A DNA stretch of 64,000 nt from Verrucomicrobiota bacterium (GCA_023443455.1 JAEZUE010000058.1:62001-126000), one strand, 5' to 3'. Counted from the first letter of the stretch, positions 34,160 to 44,020 are shown. Numbers and translations are program-made. Notes: generated by a model not told the origin, from the sequence alone.

Positions 34160-35656
34160 TCACTCCCGCACCGGCGGCAACACGCCGAGGCCGAGCTCCG
34201 CCCGGCGGCCGAAGACCACCCGGTTGAGCGCCAGCGCGAAGGCCGTGCACGCCAACACCGTCACGCACATCAGATGGAGGAAATGCATCGACTCGGGCAT
34301 CCAGCCGCCGGTGACCGTGCGCACCCAACCCCAGCCGAAGGTCAACACGCCGTAGAGCGCCGCACCGAATCCGACGGTCGCCATCACCGCGCGGGCGTCG
34401 ATGTTGCGGAACAGCAGGCCGACGATGAACGCCGAGAGGATCGGCATGCTGAACAACCCGAGCACCTGCTGGATCACCGCCATGATGCTGCCCGCCCCGA
34501 AGTACAAAGGCATCAGCCCGATCGACAGCACCGCGAACGCGAGCGACACCCGCGTTCCCAATTTCCGGATATCGCCGCCCGGGTTGAAATAGCGGTGGTG
34601 CAGGTCGCACACGTACAACGCGGCCGACGAGTTCAGCACCGAGTTGTAGCTCGACATCACCGCGGCGAACATCGCCGCGGCGAAGGCGCCCGACAGCCAG
34701 TGCGGCATGATGTCGCCCACCAACCGCCCGTAGCTCGCGTCGCCGATCGGGCCGTAGAGTTTGTAGGCGCACAGCCCCGGAACGACGGTCATTGCCGGCA
34801 CCAGCCCGAGCCGCGCACACAGCGCGAGCAGCACCCCCTTGCGCGCCTCGCGCAGCGACGGCGCGGCGAGCGCGCGCTGGGTGATCGTCTGGTTCGTGCT
34901 CCAGTAGAAGAGTTGGCAGAACACCATGCCGGTGAGCAGCGTCGGCCACGGAATCGGATCGCTCGCCGCGCCCCACAGCCGGAGTCGCTCCGCCGGAATT
35001 CCCTCGAAGCTCCAGCCGACCGCGCCAAGCGCCAGGACCACCAGCGCCGCCCCGAGCGTGAGCACGATCACGCCGCTGTAGGTGTCGGAGATCGCCACCG
35101 CGCGCAGGCCCCCGAAGACCGCGTAGATCGCCCCGACCACCGCCACCGTGATGCCGATCCCGAAGATCGTGTCCACCCCCAGCAGCGTATCCCCCAACCC
35201 GAACATCGACTTCATCACCAGCGCACTCGTGTAGAGCATCGCCGGCAGAAACAGGAAGACGTTGCCGATGAGAAACACCACCGCGACCGTCGCGCGCACA
35301 TGCTTGTTGTTGTAGCGGCGCTCGAGCAGCTCCGTCACCGTCGTGCACTGGTAGCGGTAGTAGAGCGGCAGGAACAACCACGCCAGCATCACCAGGCCCA
35401 CCGCGCCGGCCAGTTCCCACCAGATGATGTTCAGGCACTGCGCGCCGTTCATGCCCACAAAGGTGTCGGTGCTGATGTTGGTCAGCGTGATCGAGCCGGC
35501 CACGAAGACGAAATTCAACCCGCCGTTGGCCAGGAAGTAGTCGCGGGTGCTGTCCGCCGAGCGCACCGCCCGGCGACAATGCAGCCACGTCGCAAGCGCC
35601 ACGAGCGCGGTGAGCAGGAGGAAGACGGAGAACTGGATGGTGGACGCCGGGGTCAT
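34160..35656 (-). CDS. Sodium:solute symporter family transporter
   Basis: 498 residues with about thirteen hydrophobic helices in the SSS (SLC5-like) pattern. Typical features are NISTDTFVGMNGAQCLNIIWWEL in the first helices, the RRYNNKHVRATVAVVFLI block, AVFGGLRAVAISDTYSGVIV, and YNSVLNSSAALYVCDLHHRYF. These resemble members that move sugars or other organic solutes with sodium. No substrate gene lies next to it. The ATG at 35656 leaves 234 bases to the divergent ABC ATPase. Confidence 0.85.
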   Translation of the reverse strand: MTPASTIQFSVFLLLTALVALATWLHCRRAVRSADSTRDYFLANGGLNFVFVAGSITLTNISTDTFVGMNGAQCLNIIWWELAGAVGLVMLAWLFLPLYYRYQCTTVTELLERRYNNKHVRATVAVVFLIGNVFLFLPAMLYTSALVMKSMFGLGDTLLGVDTIFGIGITVAVVGAIYAVFGGLRAVAISDTYSGVIVLTLGAALVVLALGAVGWSFEGIPAERLRLWGAASDPIPWPTLLTGMVFCQLFYWSTNQTITQRALAAPSLREARKGVLLALCARLGLVPAMTVVPGLCAYKLYGPIGDASYGRLVGDIMPHWLSGAFAAAMFAAVMSSYNSVLNSSAALYVCDLHHRYFNPGGDIRKLGTRVSLAFAVLSIGLMPLYFGAGSIMAVIQQVLGLFSMPILSAFIVGLLFRNIDARAVMATVGFGAALYGVLTFGWGWVRTVTGGWMPESMHFLHLMCVTVLACTAFALALNRVVFGRRAELGLGVLPPVRE

Positions 35657-35890
35657 GGGGTGCCCGCAGCCAACGGTCGAGCCCAGTCCACCGCCAGCCT
35701 GCTCCATTCGGACGGATCGAGTGCCGCGCGGATCGGGCCGCACCGCGAACGGCGCCCCGCCGCGGCACCGGCGCGCGTACACCCGACTCCGCCCCCCCAC
35801 CGCCGCGCCGTCGGCGACGGTTCTTTTCTCCCGCTTCCAGAAACCCCTTGGCGGGCAGCGTTTTGCCCCCCTACACTCCGCGCTTTCCCG

Positions 35891-36898
35891 ATGAGCGCTC
35901 CCGCGCCCGACAACACCATCGAAGTCCAGCAACTCGTAAAGGCCTACGCCGGCGTCACCGCCGTCAACGGCATCTCCTTTTCCGTGCGCCGCGGCGAGGT
36001 GGTCGGGTTTCTCGGTCCCAACGGCGCGGGCAAGAGCACGACGATGCGGATCCTCACCGGCTTCCTGCCTGCGACCTCGGGCTTCGTCAGCGTCTGCGGC
36101 GTGCCGGTCGCCACCCGGCCCGAAGGCGTGAAACGCCACATCGGCTACATGCCGGAGAACAACCCGCTGCCCGAGGAGGTGCGCGTCTCCGAATACCTTT
36201 CGTTCCGTGGCCGCCTCAAGGAGCTGTCGGGCCGGCGCCTGCGCACCCGCATCGAGACGGTCATCGAGCTCTGCGACCTGAAACGGGTGCGTCACCGGAT
36301 CATCGGCACACTCTCCAAGGGCACCCGCCAGCGTGTCGGCATCGCCGAGGCGATCCTCGCCGAGCCCGACGTGTTGATCATGGACGAGCCCACGATCGGG
36401 CTCGACCCGCACCAGATCATCATGATCCGCGATCTGATCGTGGGTCTGCGCGGGCGCATGAGTGTGATCATCTCCAGCCACATTCTGCCCGAGATCGAGG
36501 CCACCTGCGACCGGGTGCTGATCATCAACCAGGGGCGCGTAGTCGCCACCGGCACGCCCGACGAGCTCCGCCGGGAATTCCTCGGCCGGGCCACCTACCG
36601 CCTCGAGGTGGCCGGCGAACCCGCCGAGCTGCGCACCACGCTCGAGGCGATGCATCCCGGCCTCACCCTCGACACGGTCGACCAGGCCGACGCCCTCGGT
36701 TTCGCCACGTACGAGGTCTCCTGCGCCGATACCGACGACCTCGGCGAAGCGCTCGTGCGCACTCTCGCGACCACCCCCACCTTGCGGTTGCGCGCGTGCT
36801 CCCGCACCGAGGCCTCGCTCGAGCATGTCTTTCTCGCGGCCACCCGCCGCTCGTGGGACGCCACGCTCGACGACAAGAAGCCCGGAAAGAAAACCTGA
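35891..36898 (+). CDS. ABC transporter ATP-binding protein (GldA-like)
   Basis: 335 residues. Walker A GPNGAGKSTT, signature region TLSKGTRQRVGIAEAIL, Walker B VLIMDEPTIGLDP and the switch His in IISSHILPEIE are all present. The C-terminal 90 residues form the extension typical of ABC-2 exporters of the GldA/NatA type. It is the first gene of a four-gene set with the permease, GldG-like and DUF4340 proteins that follow. The ABC signature LSKGT differs from the common LSGGQ, as is usual in this branch. Confidence 0.9.
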   Translation: MSAPAPDNTIEVQQLVKAYAGVTAVNGISFSVRRGEVVGFLGPNGAGKSTTMRILTGFLPATSGFVSVCGVPVATRPEGVKRHIGYMPENNPLPEEVRVSEYLSFRGRLKELSGRRLRTRIETVIELCDLKRVRHRIIGTLSKGTRQRVGIAEAILAEPDVLIMDEPTIGLDPHQIIMIRDLIVGLRGRMSVIISSHILPEIEATCDRVLIINQGRVVATGTPDELRREFLGRATYRLEVAGEPAELRTTLEAMHPGLTLDTVDQADALGFATYEVSCADTDDLGEALVRTLATTPTLRLRACSRTEASLEHVFLAATRRSWDATLDDKKPGKKT

Positions 36899-36974
36899 AC
36901 CTCGCCCCGTCGCCGGCAGTCGGAGCAACAGCCCCTCCGGCCCGCGTCCGCCGCCCCTCCAGCGCCATTCTCCG

Positions 36975-37736
36975 ATGCGCCACTTCCTCACCATCCTCCG
37001 CCACGAAGTCCGGATGCTCTTCCTCAGCGCGAGCACCTACATCTCGGCCGTGGTCTTCCTCGGTTTCATGGGGTTCATCTTCATGCGCATCCTCGAAGAA
37101 TACGCCGGTGCCCCGCAGGACACCTCGCCGGCGATCGCCTTCTTCAGCCTGTTCTTCCTCCCGGTCTGGGTGATGGTGCCGCTGCTCACGATGAAAAGCA
37201 TCGCCGAGGAGCGCCGTTCCGGAACTTTGGAGACGCTGCTGACCGCACCGGTGGGCACCGCCGAGGTCGTGCTCGCGAAATTCTCCGCGGGTTACCTGCT
37301 CTACCTTCTGCAGTGGCTCTCGACCCTGGGCTTCGTCTTCGTGCTGCACCATTTCGCGCAGGACGCCCGGCTCCTCGATCCCGGCCCGCTGGTCGGCGGC
37401 TACCTGTTCATCGCGGTGAGCGGGCTGCTCTACGTCGCGATCGGCACGCTGGCCAGCGCACTGGCACGTTCCCAGGCCGTGGCCGGCGTGGTCTCGTTCG
37501 CCGCCGTCTTCGGCCTCACCCTCGGGCTCAAACTGCTCGGCGGCCTCACCCTCCTGCAACAGGACAACCTCGGCGCGATGCGCGAGACGCTCGCCTCGAT
37601 CGACGTGTTCCGCCATCTCGAGGACTTCACCCGTGGGGTCGTCGACACCCGCCAACTGGTCTTCTACTTCACCGGCACCGCCCTCGCGCTGATCCTCAGC
37701 ATCCTCGGGGTCGAAGCCAAGATCCTGCGCAGCTGA
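36975..37736 (+). CDS. ABC-2 type permease (GldF-like)
   Basis: 253 residues with six membrane helices. SIAEERRSGTLETLLTAPV is the conserved cytoplasmic coupling segment of ABC-2 permeases such as GldF and NosY. SGLLYVAIGTLASALARSQA is the matching later segment. The ATG at 36975 lies 76 bases after the ATPase gene; the stop is 1 base before the GldG-like start. Confidence 0.9.
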   Translation: MRHFLTILRHEVRMLFLSASTYISAVVFLGFMGFIFMRILEEYAGAPQDTSPAIAFFSLFFLPVWVMVPLLTMKSIAEERRSGTLETLLTAPVGTAEVVLAKFSAGYLLYLLQWLSTLGFVFVLHHFAQDARLLDPGPLVGGYLFIAVSGLLYVAIGTLASALARSQAVAGVVSFAAVFGLTLGLKLLGGLTLLQQDNLGAMRETLASIDVFRHLEDFTRGVVDTRQLVFYFTGTALALILSILGVEAKILRS

Positions 37737-37737
37737 C

Positions 37738-39222
37738 ATGCACTGGCCCGACAGCTTCCAAGCCAACCGCCGGCTCCGCACCATCAATCTGGTGCTGCAG
37801 ACGGTCCTCTTCATCACCCTCTTCGCGGGCATCAACTATCTCGCGCTGCATTTCCCGAAACGCTTCGATCTGACCCGCAACCGCTTCTTCGCGCTTTCGG
37901 CCGAGACCCGGTCCTACCTCGACCAGCTTCAGGTGCCCGTGCGGATCGTCGTCGCCTTCGAAGCCGGACCGCAGGACGAGAACATCGCCCAGGCCCACCG
38001 CGACGTCGCGAGCTTGGCCAGCGAATACGCCTACGCCGGCCGCAGCACCGGCACGCCCCTGATCGCCTACGAGGAGCTCGACGTCTACCGCGAGACCCGC
38101 CGCGCCCAAAACCTCGGCATCGCCGGCAACAACGTGGTGCTCTTCCTCTCCGGCAACCAGCGCCGCATCGTCGCCCTCAACGACCTCTACGTCATCGAAG
38201 ACGGCGAGAAGCGCGCCTTCATCGGCGAACGCGCCTTCACCGCCGCCATCCTCGACGTCACCTCGGCGACCAAACAGAAGCTCTACTTCCTGACCGGCCA
38301 CGGCGAGATGGAGCCCGGCTCGGTCGCCGCCGACCGCGGGCTCTCCCAACTGCGCGACGAGCTCCGCGCCCGCAACTTCGACCTCGACCTGCTCGACCTG
38401 GCCAAGACCCGCCGCATCCCCGACGACGCCGCCCTGCTCCTCGCCATCGGTCCCCGCGCCCCCTACCTGCCCGAGGAGCAGGACAAGCTGCGCGACTACC
38501 TCGCGAACAAATCCGGACGCCTGGTCCTCGCCCTCGAACCCACCCAGAACCCCGACACCGGCCTGGCCCAACTGCTCCAGGACTGGGGTATCCGCGCCGA
38601 GGATGTGGTGGTCGTCGATGCCGAGGAGGCCAACCGCTCGGAAGGCGGCGACTTCATCTTCCGCAGCTTCGCCCCGCACCCGATCACAAAGATCCTCCAC
38701 GACAACCAGTACCCGGTCATGTCGGCCCGCACCCGCGTCGTCCAACGCGACTCCAACCGCGCCCCCGACCCCACCCTGCTCGTCACCCCCCTCGTCGGCG
38801 CCGCACCGTCGGCCTTCGGCGAACGCACCTGGCGCGATGCCGAGAACGCCTCGCTCGACCGGGGCATCGACCTCGAGGGCACACCCAACGCCCCGCTGAC
38901 GATCGCCGCGGTCTCCCAACGCGTCAGCGCCACCAACCTCCCCTTCAGCGTCGACGGCGGCCGCCTGATCGTGTTCGGCATGTCCGACATTTTCGGCAAC
39001 AACCGCCTGCTCAACGTCGGCAACCTCCCGCTCATCCGCAACGCCATCAACTGGGCCGCCGAGCGCGACGCCCAGCTCAACATCCCGCCCCGGCCTGTCT
39101 CCAAATTTCAACTCGCCCTCAGCCAGACCGAACTGGGCAAACTCCGCCTCGGCCTCCTGCTGATCGTGCCCGGCGCGGTCGCCCTGCTCGGCCTGTTCGT
39201 CTACTGGTCGCGCCGCTCCTGA
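37738..39222 (+). CDS. GldG-like ABC transporter auxiliary protein
   Basis: 494 residues with one membrane helix at each end (TINLVLQTVLFITLFAGINY and LLLIVPGAVALLGLFVYW). The large periplasmic domain between them includes the family block YFLTGHGEMEP and the DUF4350-like middle KLRDYLANKSGRLVLALEP. This is the layout of GldG and of intraflagellar-transport-52-like ABC-2 partners. In Bacteroidetes GldA-F-G acts in gliding. Here, in a flagellated organism, its cargo is unknown. It is tightly coupled to the permease gene. Confidence 0.85.
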   Translation: MHWPDSFQANRRLRTINLVLQTVLFITLFAGINYLALHFPKRFDLTRNRFFALSAETRSYLDQLQVPVRIVVAFEAGPQDENIAQAHRDVASLASEYAYAGRSTGTPLIAYEELDVYRETRRAQNLGIAGNNVVLFLSGNQRRIVALNDLYVIEDGEKRAFIGERAFTAAILDVTSATKQKLYFLTGHGEMEPGSVAADRGLSQLRDELRARNFDLDLLDLAKTRRIPDDAALLLAIGPRAPYLPEEQDKLRDYLANKSGRLVLALEPTQNPDTGLAQLLQDWGIRAEDVVVVDAEEANRSEGGDFIFRSFAPHPITKILHDNQYPVMSARTRVVQRDSNRAPDPTLLVTPLVGAAPSAFGERTWRDAENASLDRGIDLEGTPNAPLTIAAVSQRVSATNLPFSVDGGRLIVFGMSDIFGNNRLLNVGNLPLIRNAINWAAERDAQLNIPPRPVSKFQLALSQTELGKLRLGLLLIVPGAVALLGLFVYWSRRS

Positions 39223-39261
39223 CGCCCGGCCCCAACCACCCCGACCACCGCCCTCGCCACC

Positions 39262-41208
39262 ATGCGCACGAAGGTCACCCTCGTCCTCCTCTTCCTCAAC
39301 GTCGCGCTGTTCTACTGCATCTTCCAGTTCGCGGCCCCCAATACCGACCGCGACCGGACCAACAAGGTGCTGCCGCCCACCGTGGCCGCCATGGACCGCA
39401 TCGAGATCCGCCTCGCCAACACTCCCGCCCCGCTCGTCCTCGAGAAACGCGGCGACCGCTGGATGCTCGCCTCCCCCTACGAGTGGCCCGCCGACCGCAA
39501 CGCCGTCGACCGCCTCGTCAACGAGCTGGTCCTGCTCAAGAGCGAGGCCAACTTCGAGGTCGGCAACCTCGCCGACACCGGCCAATCGCTCGCCGACTAC
39601 GGTCTCGATCCGGCCCTGGCCACGGTCGCCGTCCGCGTCGGCGACCAGGATCTCGCCCTCGAGGTCGGCGCGGCCACCCAGGTCCAGAACCGGCTCTACG
39701 TGCTCTCGCCCGACCGCACCCGTATCCATGTCGTGGGGCGCACCTTGGTCGAGGCGCTCAGTCTCGGGCCCGCCGAACTGCGCGACACCTCGTTGGTCGA
39801 CATCCCCGTCTTCGAAGCCCGCTCGCTCTCGGTCCAGCTCCCGGCCCCGAGCAACCTGCGCGTGCGGCTCGCCCGTTCCGGCCCGCGCTGGATCTTCGAG
39901 TCGCCCATCCAGACCCGCGCCGAACGCAACGCCGTGGAACTCGCCCTCAACCGCCTCCATGAGCTGCGCGTGGCCCACTTCGTCGACAACCCTCCCGCCG
40001 GCCTGCCCACCGGCCTCGAGACCCCCTCGTTCCGCATCACCGTCGAGGGCAACCAGCGACGCGTCATCCTCCTGCTCGGCGCCCCGCTGCCGGTCGAGGC
40101 CAAGCCCGGCGTCACCTTTGCCGAGACCGAGTTCTTCGCCAAACTCGAAGACCGTGCCGCCCTCTTCACCGTGAAAGTCGAGGACGCTCTGCTCGACTCC
40201 CTGCGCCGCGCCCAGAGCGAACTGCGCGACCGCCACCTGCTCGACTTCGCGCCCGACGAGCTCAACGCGATCTCGCTGACCGCCCCGGGCCGCCCCGAAG
40301 TCGCACTCCAGAAACTGGAGACCGGCGCCTGGCAGGTCCTTTCCCGCACGGACAACGAGGTCGCCCCGCCCCAGCCCGCCGACCGGGCGATCGTCGACCG
40401 CCTGGTCGGCCAGCTCGCCAACCTCCGGGCTGCGGTGTTCCACAGCGACGCCCCCTTCCCCGCCGACCTCGAGCAATGGGGATTCAACCGCCCCGAACGG
40501 GAAGTGACGTTGAACTTCGCCTCCGGCGGGGTCGGCGCCGGCGAACCCGTCACCCTCCAGCTGGGTGTCGCAACCTCCGTCGACAACACGCCGCTGACCT
40601 ATGCGCGAGTGGGCGACGCCCAATTCGTCTATCTGGTCCCCTCCTCCATCCTCGACGAGCTGCCCGTCGGGTCGCGCCACTTCCGCCTGCGCACCCTGCG
40701 CGACCTGCCCCCCGGTGCGCGCATCACCGGGATTTCCCTACGACGGCTCGCCGACAACTCGGTCGTCTTCGCCCGCGAGCTGGCCATCGGGGAGACGTGG
40801 GAGTCCGCACTGGCCGGCAGCAAGGCCGCCACTCGCGACGCGATCACGGCACTGCGGGCCGAACTGCGCACGCTGCAGGCCCGCGACTTCGTGCGCGACT
40901 CGTTCACCACCGAGCTCGAAATCGACGGGCAACGCGAACCCTGGGTCTACCAGCTCGACGCCACGATCGCCCTGAGCGGGGCGATGGAGACGGGCGGCCA
41001 ATCCGGCACCTCCACCCTCATGCTCGGGGAACGCCGCGGCGGTTCCGGCATGCTCGTGGGCTCGGCGGAGTTCAACACCGTCTTCCACGCCACCCAGCCG
41101 CTGCTCGATGCCGTCTTCACGCTCACGTTCGGCGACCGCGATCCCGGCGCCCCCGCACCGCAACCCGCCACCGAAGCAGCCACGCCGCCGGCCGAATCGG
41201 CCGACTGA
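39262..41208 (+). CDS. DUF4340 domain protein of the GldA/F/G-like operon
   Basis: 648 residues anchored by one N-terminal helix (VTLVLLFLNVALFYCIFQF). The periplasmic part contains repeated DUF4340 modules. These are recognisable by 'W.l.sPyeWPADRNAVDRLVN', 'sLADYGLDPALATVAVRVG', and later 'AIVDRLVGQLANLRAAVFHSD' with 'LEQWGFNRPEREVTL'. DUF4340 genes regularly follow gldF/gldG-type genes. The Pro/Ala-rich tail is disordered. Probably a lipoprotein-like partner of the ABC complex; activity unknown. Confidence 0.85.
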   Translation: MRTKVTLVLLFLNVALFYCIFQFAAPNTDRDRTNKVLPPTVAAMDRIEIRLANTPAPLVLEKRGDRWMLASPYEWPADRNAVDRLVNELVLLKSEANFEVGNLADTGQSLADYGLDPALATVAVRVGDQDLALEVGAATQVQNRLYVLSPDRTRIHVVGRTLVEALSLGPAELRDTSLVDIPVFEARSLSVQLPAPSNLRVRLARSGPRWIFESPIQTRAERNAVELALNRLHELRVAHFVDNPPAGLPTGLETPSFRITVEGNQRRVILLLGAPLPVEAKPGVTFAETEFFAKLEDRAALFTVKVEDALLDSLRRAQSELRDRHLLDFAPDELNAISLTAPGRPEVALQKLETGAWQVLSRTDNEVAPPQPADRAIVDRLVGQLANLRAAVFHSDAPFPADLEQWGFNRPEREVTLNFASGGVGAGEPVTLQLGVATSVDNTPLTYARVGDAQFVYLVPSSILDELPVGSRHFRLRTLRDLPPGARITGISLRRLADNSVVFARELAIGETWESALAGSKAATRDAITALRAELRTLQARDFVRDSFTTELEIDGQREPWVYQLDATIALSGAMETGGQSGTSTLMLGERRGGSGMLVGSAEFNTVFHATQPLLDAVFTLTFGDRDPGAPAPQPATEAATPPAESAD

Positions 41209-41218
41209 CGTGAGCATT

Positions 41219-41281
41219 CGGTCGAGTGTCGAGTGACGAGCGTCGAGGGGCCGATCACAGAGGGATCGGGCGAAGCACTCG
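41219..41281. repeat. CGAGTG...CACTCG dispersed element, copy 1
   Basis: A 63-base element begins CGGTCGAGTG and ends GCGAAGCACTCG, so CGAGTG and CACTCG at its ends can pair. Its core GACGAGCGTCGAGGGGCCG is shared with the element near 52215. It sits between convergent genes (DUF4340 and slyD) and could work as a bidirectional terminator. Confidence 0.7.
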
Positions 41282-41294
41282 CCCGCATGCTGGC

Positions 41295-41894
41295 TCAGTG
41301 CTTGCCGCCGCAACCACAGCCACCATGGCCATGGCCGTGTTCATGGTCATGGTGCTCATGTTTGCCGCAGCACTCGCCATCCTTGTGCTCGTGCCCGTGT
41401 CCGTGGCCGTGGCCATGCCCGTGGTGATGGTGGTGGTCGCCCTCCGGGTGGGCATGGCCATGATCGAGCTCATCCTGTCGCGCTTCGCGCACGCTGAGCA
41501 CCTCGACGTCGAAGATCAAATCCTGGCCGGCCAACGGGTGGTTGCCATCAAGCGTGACCTCCTCGCCCTCGATGCCGACAACGGTGACGATCGCTGCCTG
41601 GCGGTCGCCATCGGTCTGGAACATGTCGCCGATGTTGAGCTTCTCGACCGGCAGGCGGTTGCGCGCCACCTTGCGGATCAGCTCCGGGTCGCGTTTCCCG
41701 TAGGCCTTCTCCGCGGCGACCATGATCACGCGCTTGGTGCCGGCGGGCAGCCCCGCCAATGCTTCCTCAAGCCCGTCGATGATCTGGCCACCGCCCTCGA
41801 GATACAGGATCGGCTCGCCGCCGATCGAGGCGTCGAGGAGCTGGCCCTCGTGGTTGCGGAGCGTGTAGTGGAACGAGACGACGGAACGGGACAT
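41295..41894 (-). CDS. slyD: SlyD-type FKBP peptidyl-prolyl isomerase with His-rich tail
   Basis: 199 residues. The FKBP domain (VVSFHYTLRNHEGQLLDAS; QIIDGLEEALAGLPAG) is interrupted by the insert-in-flap chaperone domain (RNRLPVEKLNIGDMFQTDGD), as in SlyD. It then resumes with VTLDGNHPLAGQDLIFDVEV. The last 55 residues are an exceptional metal tail with about 25 His plus a CC and a CGC pair, fit for nickel or zinc binding. Enteric SlyD with such a tail delivers nickel to hydrogenase; no hydrogenase or urease is seen here. It follows the DUF3857 gene by 128 bases. Confidence 0.93.
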   Translation of the reverse strand: MSRSVVSFHYTLRNHEGQLLDASIGGEPILYLEGGGQIIDGLEEALAGLPAGTKRVIMVAAEKAYGKRDPELIRKVARNRLPVEKLNIGDMFQTDGDRQAAIVTVVGIEGEEVTLDGNHPLAGQDLIFDVEVLSVREARQDELDHGHAHPEGDHHHHHGHGHGHGHGHEHKDGECCGKHEHHDHEHGHGHGGCGCGGKH

Positions 41895-42022
41895 GGTAGT
41901 GGGCGGTTGGCGCAGCGGGTTCGGACGCCTTGTCCGGCTGCCCGCAGCAGAACGGTGAAACGGCGAAGTTCAACTCCGGCTTCGGGCAGGGCAAGCCCGT
42001 TGTCGCCCGCAACAACACCACC

Positions 42023-44020
42023 TCAGGAACCCGATTCGGCCCGCAGGATCACCGCCGCCTTCTCCGCCTTGACCACATCGGCCAGGAATCCGCGCAACCG
42101 ACCGTAGTCCTCCACCGGCACGATCCTGTGCGGCATGCGGAAGGCACGATGCGCGAGCACCTTGCCCTCCACCACTTCGTAGCTGCAGGCGAACTCGCCA
42201 AACTCCGATTTCACCACCGCCCCCGTCGGCAGCTCGTCGACGACCCAGCCGGCGGGCAAGGCCAGCTCGACGTCGTCCTCCTGGCATATCGGCGGCAGCG
42301 ATACCGGCAGCGTGCGCTCCTTCGCCGGAAAACTCGGCAACGAATCGCGGCTCAAAACGTCGAGCCGCACCAGCCGGAGTCCGCCGGGCAGAAACTGGCC
42401 GAATCGCGCCGCCGCGAACTCGAAGGCATAACGGCAGTCCCCGGTGGCTTCGTCGTCGGTCACCGTCTCGCCCTGCACCACGGCCCCGCGCACCGTCTCG
42501 TTCACCACCCCGGCCAACACCAGCCCGAAATCCTTGCGCGTGAGCCGGCGGGCCATGGCCCGCCGTCCCGCGCCGAGGCGGCCCCCACCCGCGATCGAGC
42601 AGGTGCCCACCACCCCCTCGCCGACCACCCACATCGCCACGGTGCGCCGCACCGCATGGCCGGCAGCGGCATCGAGCACGGGAAGCGGCGTGAGTGCATC
42701 GTGCCCGGGTGCAAGCACATGCACCAGGGTGCCCTGCAGCGGCCAGGGCAGGTCGCCAGGCAGCACGTCGGGATCGGTCGCATCGAAAAACAGGAGACGC
42801 CCGAGCCCGGCGACCTCGACCACCGCCGGCAGGCGGATGTCGTCGCCGACCCGGATCGCCGCGATCGCGTGGTTGAACTGCGACGGCGACGGCCAGTCCT
42901 CCCCGACCTGCCGCAGCCCGTCGATGCGCGCGCTCACCGAGAAGGCCTCGATGCCGACCTCCCGCAGCATCGCGCACAGGAGGTTGGCCTTGTCCTTGCA
43001 GTCGCCCCACCCCTTCGCCTCCACCTCGGTCGCCTTGCGCGGCCGGTAGCCCATGCCGTCGGCCAGACCCTTGTTGACCGCGACATAGCGCAGGCTCTGC
43101 ACATGCCGCGCCAGCGCACGGATACGGGCGAGCGGGTCGGCACAACCCGCGACCAGTTCGTTCACCTTCGCCGCCAGCGCCGGGCCCGAGTCGCACTGGC
43201 CCCGGGCATTGGCAAGATCCCAGTCGGCGACCTGCCCCCAGGTGGCGAACGCCGGCAACGGCCCGCGCTCGGCCCCGGGCGCCGGATACAGATTGAGCCG
43301 CAACCGCGCATCCATCCGCGCAAACCCCGGCACCCACGGCTCCGGGGCCCGATACGGCAGGTCGCGCAGTTCCCACGTCCCCGGAGCGACCGCGGCGGAA
43401 GCCTGCGCCCGGTCGGCCCACGGGCCATCGACGATCGCCTCGCTGGTCCAACCGGCCGGCAGGACCACGCGCACCCGCTCCACCAGCCGCGGCAGATCCG
43501 AGTCCCACCGGTAGGCGAGCTGGGCGAACAGAAGCTCCCGCTCGACCACCGTTTCGAAGGCGAAAACGTCGCCCACCAAAGCGACGTCGGAATACCCGAC
43601 CACGCGTTTGCGGGTCTCGTCGTAGATCGCGCCGCCGGCCGCCGCGGAGACATCCGTCCACTCGCGTTTGCCCCGCAGTTTCACTTCGGCGCCGTTGCGC
43701 AGCAGCCAGGCCACGGACGAGCGCACGCGATGCCGTTTCTCCAGGAACGACACCGCACCGGAGGCCCTCTCGGTGCCGCCGCGGTTGAGTATCCGGACGA
43801 CATTGCGGTGCTGCTCGGCGTATCGCCCATCCGGTTGCACCGTGACGACGGTCTCGTCGAGCAACACCACGGCCGGCGCGTCCTTCGCGCCGGCCGGAGT
43901 CGGCTGCTGTGCAGCGGCCTCCAGCCAGGCCGGAATCCTCGCGGCGCCGCAGGCCGGGGCGACGACGCCAAGCACGAGACCAAGTCCGAAGGCAAAACGG
44001 AGAAGAAGGCGTGGGCTCAC
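42023..44020 (-). CDS. DUF3857/transglutaminase-like protein, catalytic residues present
   Basis: 665 residues. A signal peptide (LLLRFAFGLGLVLGVVAPAC, followed by G) is followed by the N-terminal DUF3857 beta domain and a transglutaminase-like core. The core's Cys, His and Asp are visible in GWGDCKDKANLLCAML (Cys about 341), FNHAIAAI and LLFFDATDPD. A C-terminal beta domain (LPAGWVVDELPTGAVV) ends it. The GTG start overlaps the stop of the upstream paralogue by 4 bases (GTGA), so the two are cotranslated. The signal peptide could also be a lipoprotein type. Role unknown; periplasmic protease or cross-linking activity is possible. Confidence 0.83.
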   Translation of the reverse strand: MSPRLLLRFAFGLGLVLGVVAPACGAARIPAWLEAAAQQPTPAGAKDAPAVVLLDETVVTVQPDGRYAEQHRNVVRILNRGGTERASGAVSFLEKRHRVRSSVAWLLRNGAEVKLRGKREWTDVSAAAGGAIYDETRKRVVGYSDVALVGDVFAFETVVERELLFAQLAYRWDSDLPRLVERVRVVLPAGWTSEAIVDGPWADRAQASAAVAPGTWELRDLPYRAPEPWVPGFARMDARLRLNLYPAPGAERGPLPAFATWGQVADWDLANARGQCDSGPALAAKVNELVAGCADPLARIRALARHVQSLRYVAVNKGLADGMGYRPRKATEVEAKGWGDCKDKANLLCAMLREVGIEAFSVSARIDGLRQVGEDWPSPSQFNHAIAAIRVGDDIRLPAVVEVAGLGRLLFFDATDPDVLPGDLPWPLQGTLVHVLAPGHDALTPLPVLDAAAGHAVRRTVAMWVVGEGVVGTCSIAGGGRLGAGRRAMARRLTRKDFGLVLAGVVNETVRGAVVQGETVTDDEATGDCRYAFEFAAARFGQFLPGGLRLVRLDVLSRDSLPSFPAKERTLPVSLPPICQEDDVELALPAGWVVDELPTGAVVKSEFGEFACSYEVVEGKVLAHRAFRMPHRIVPVEDYGRLRGFLADVVKAEKAAVILRAESGS

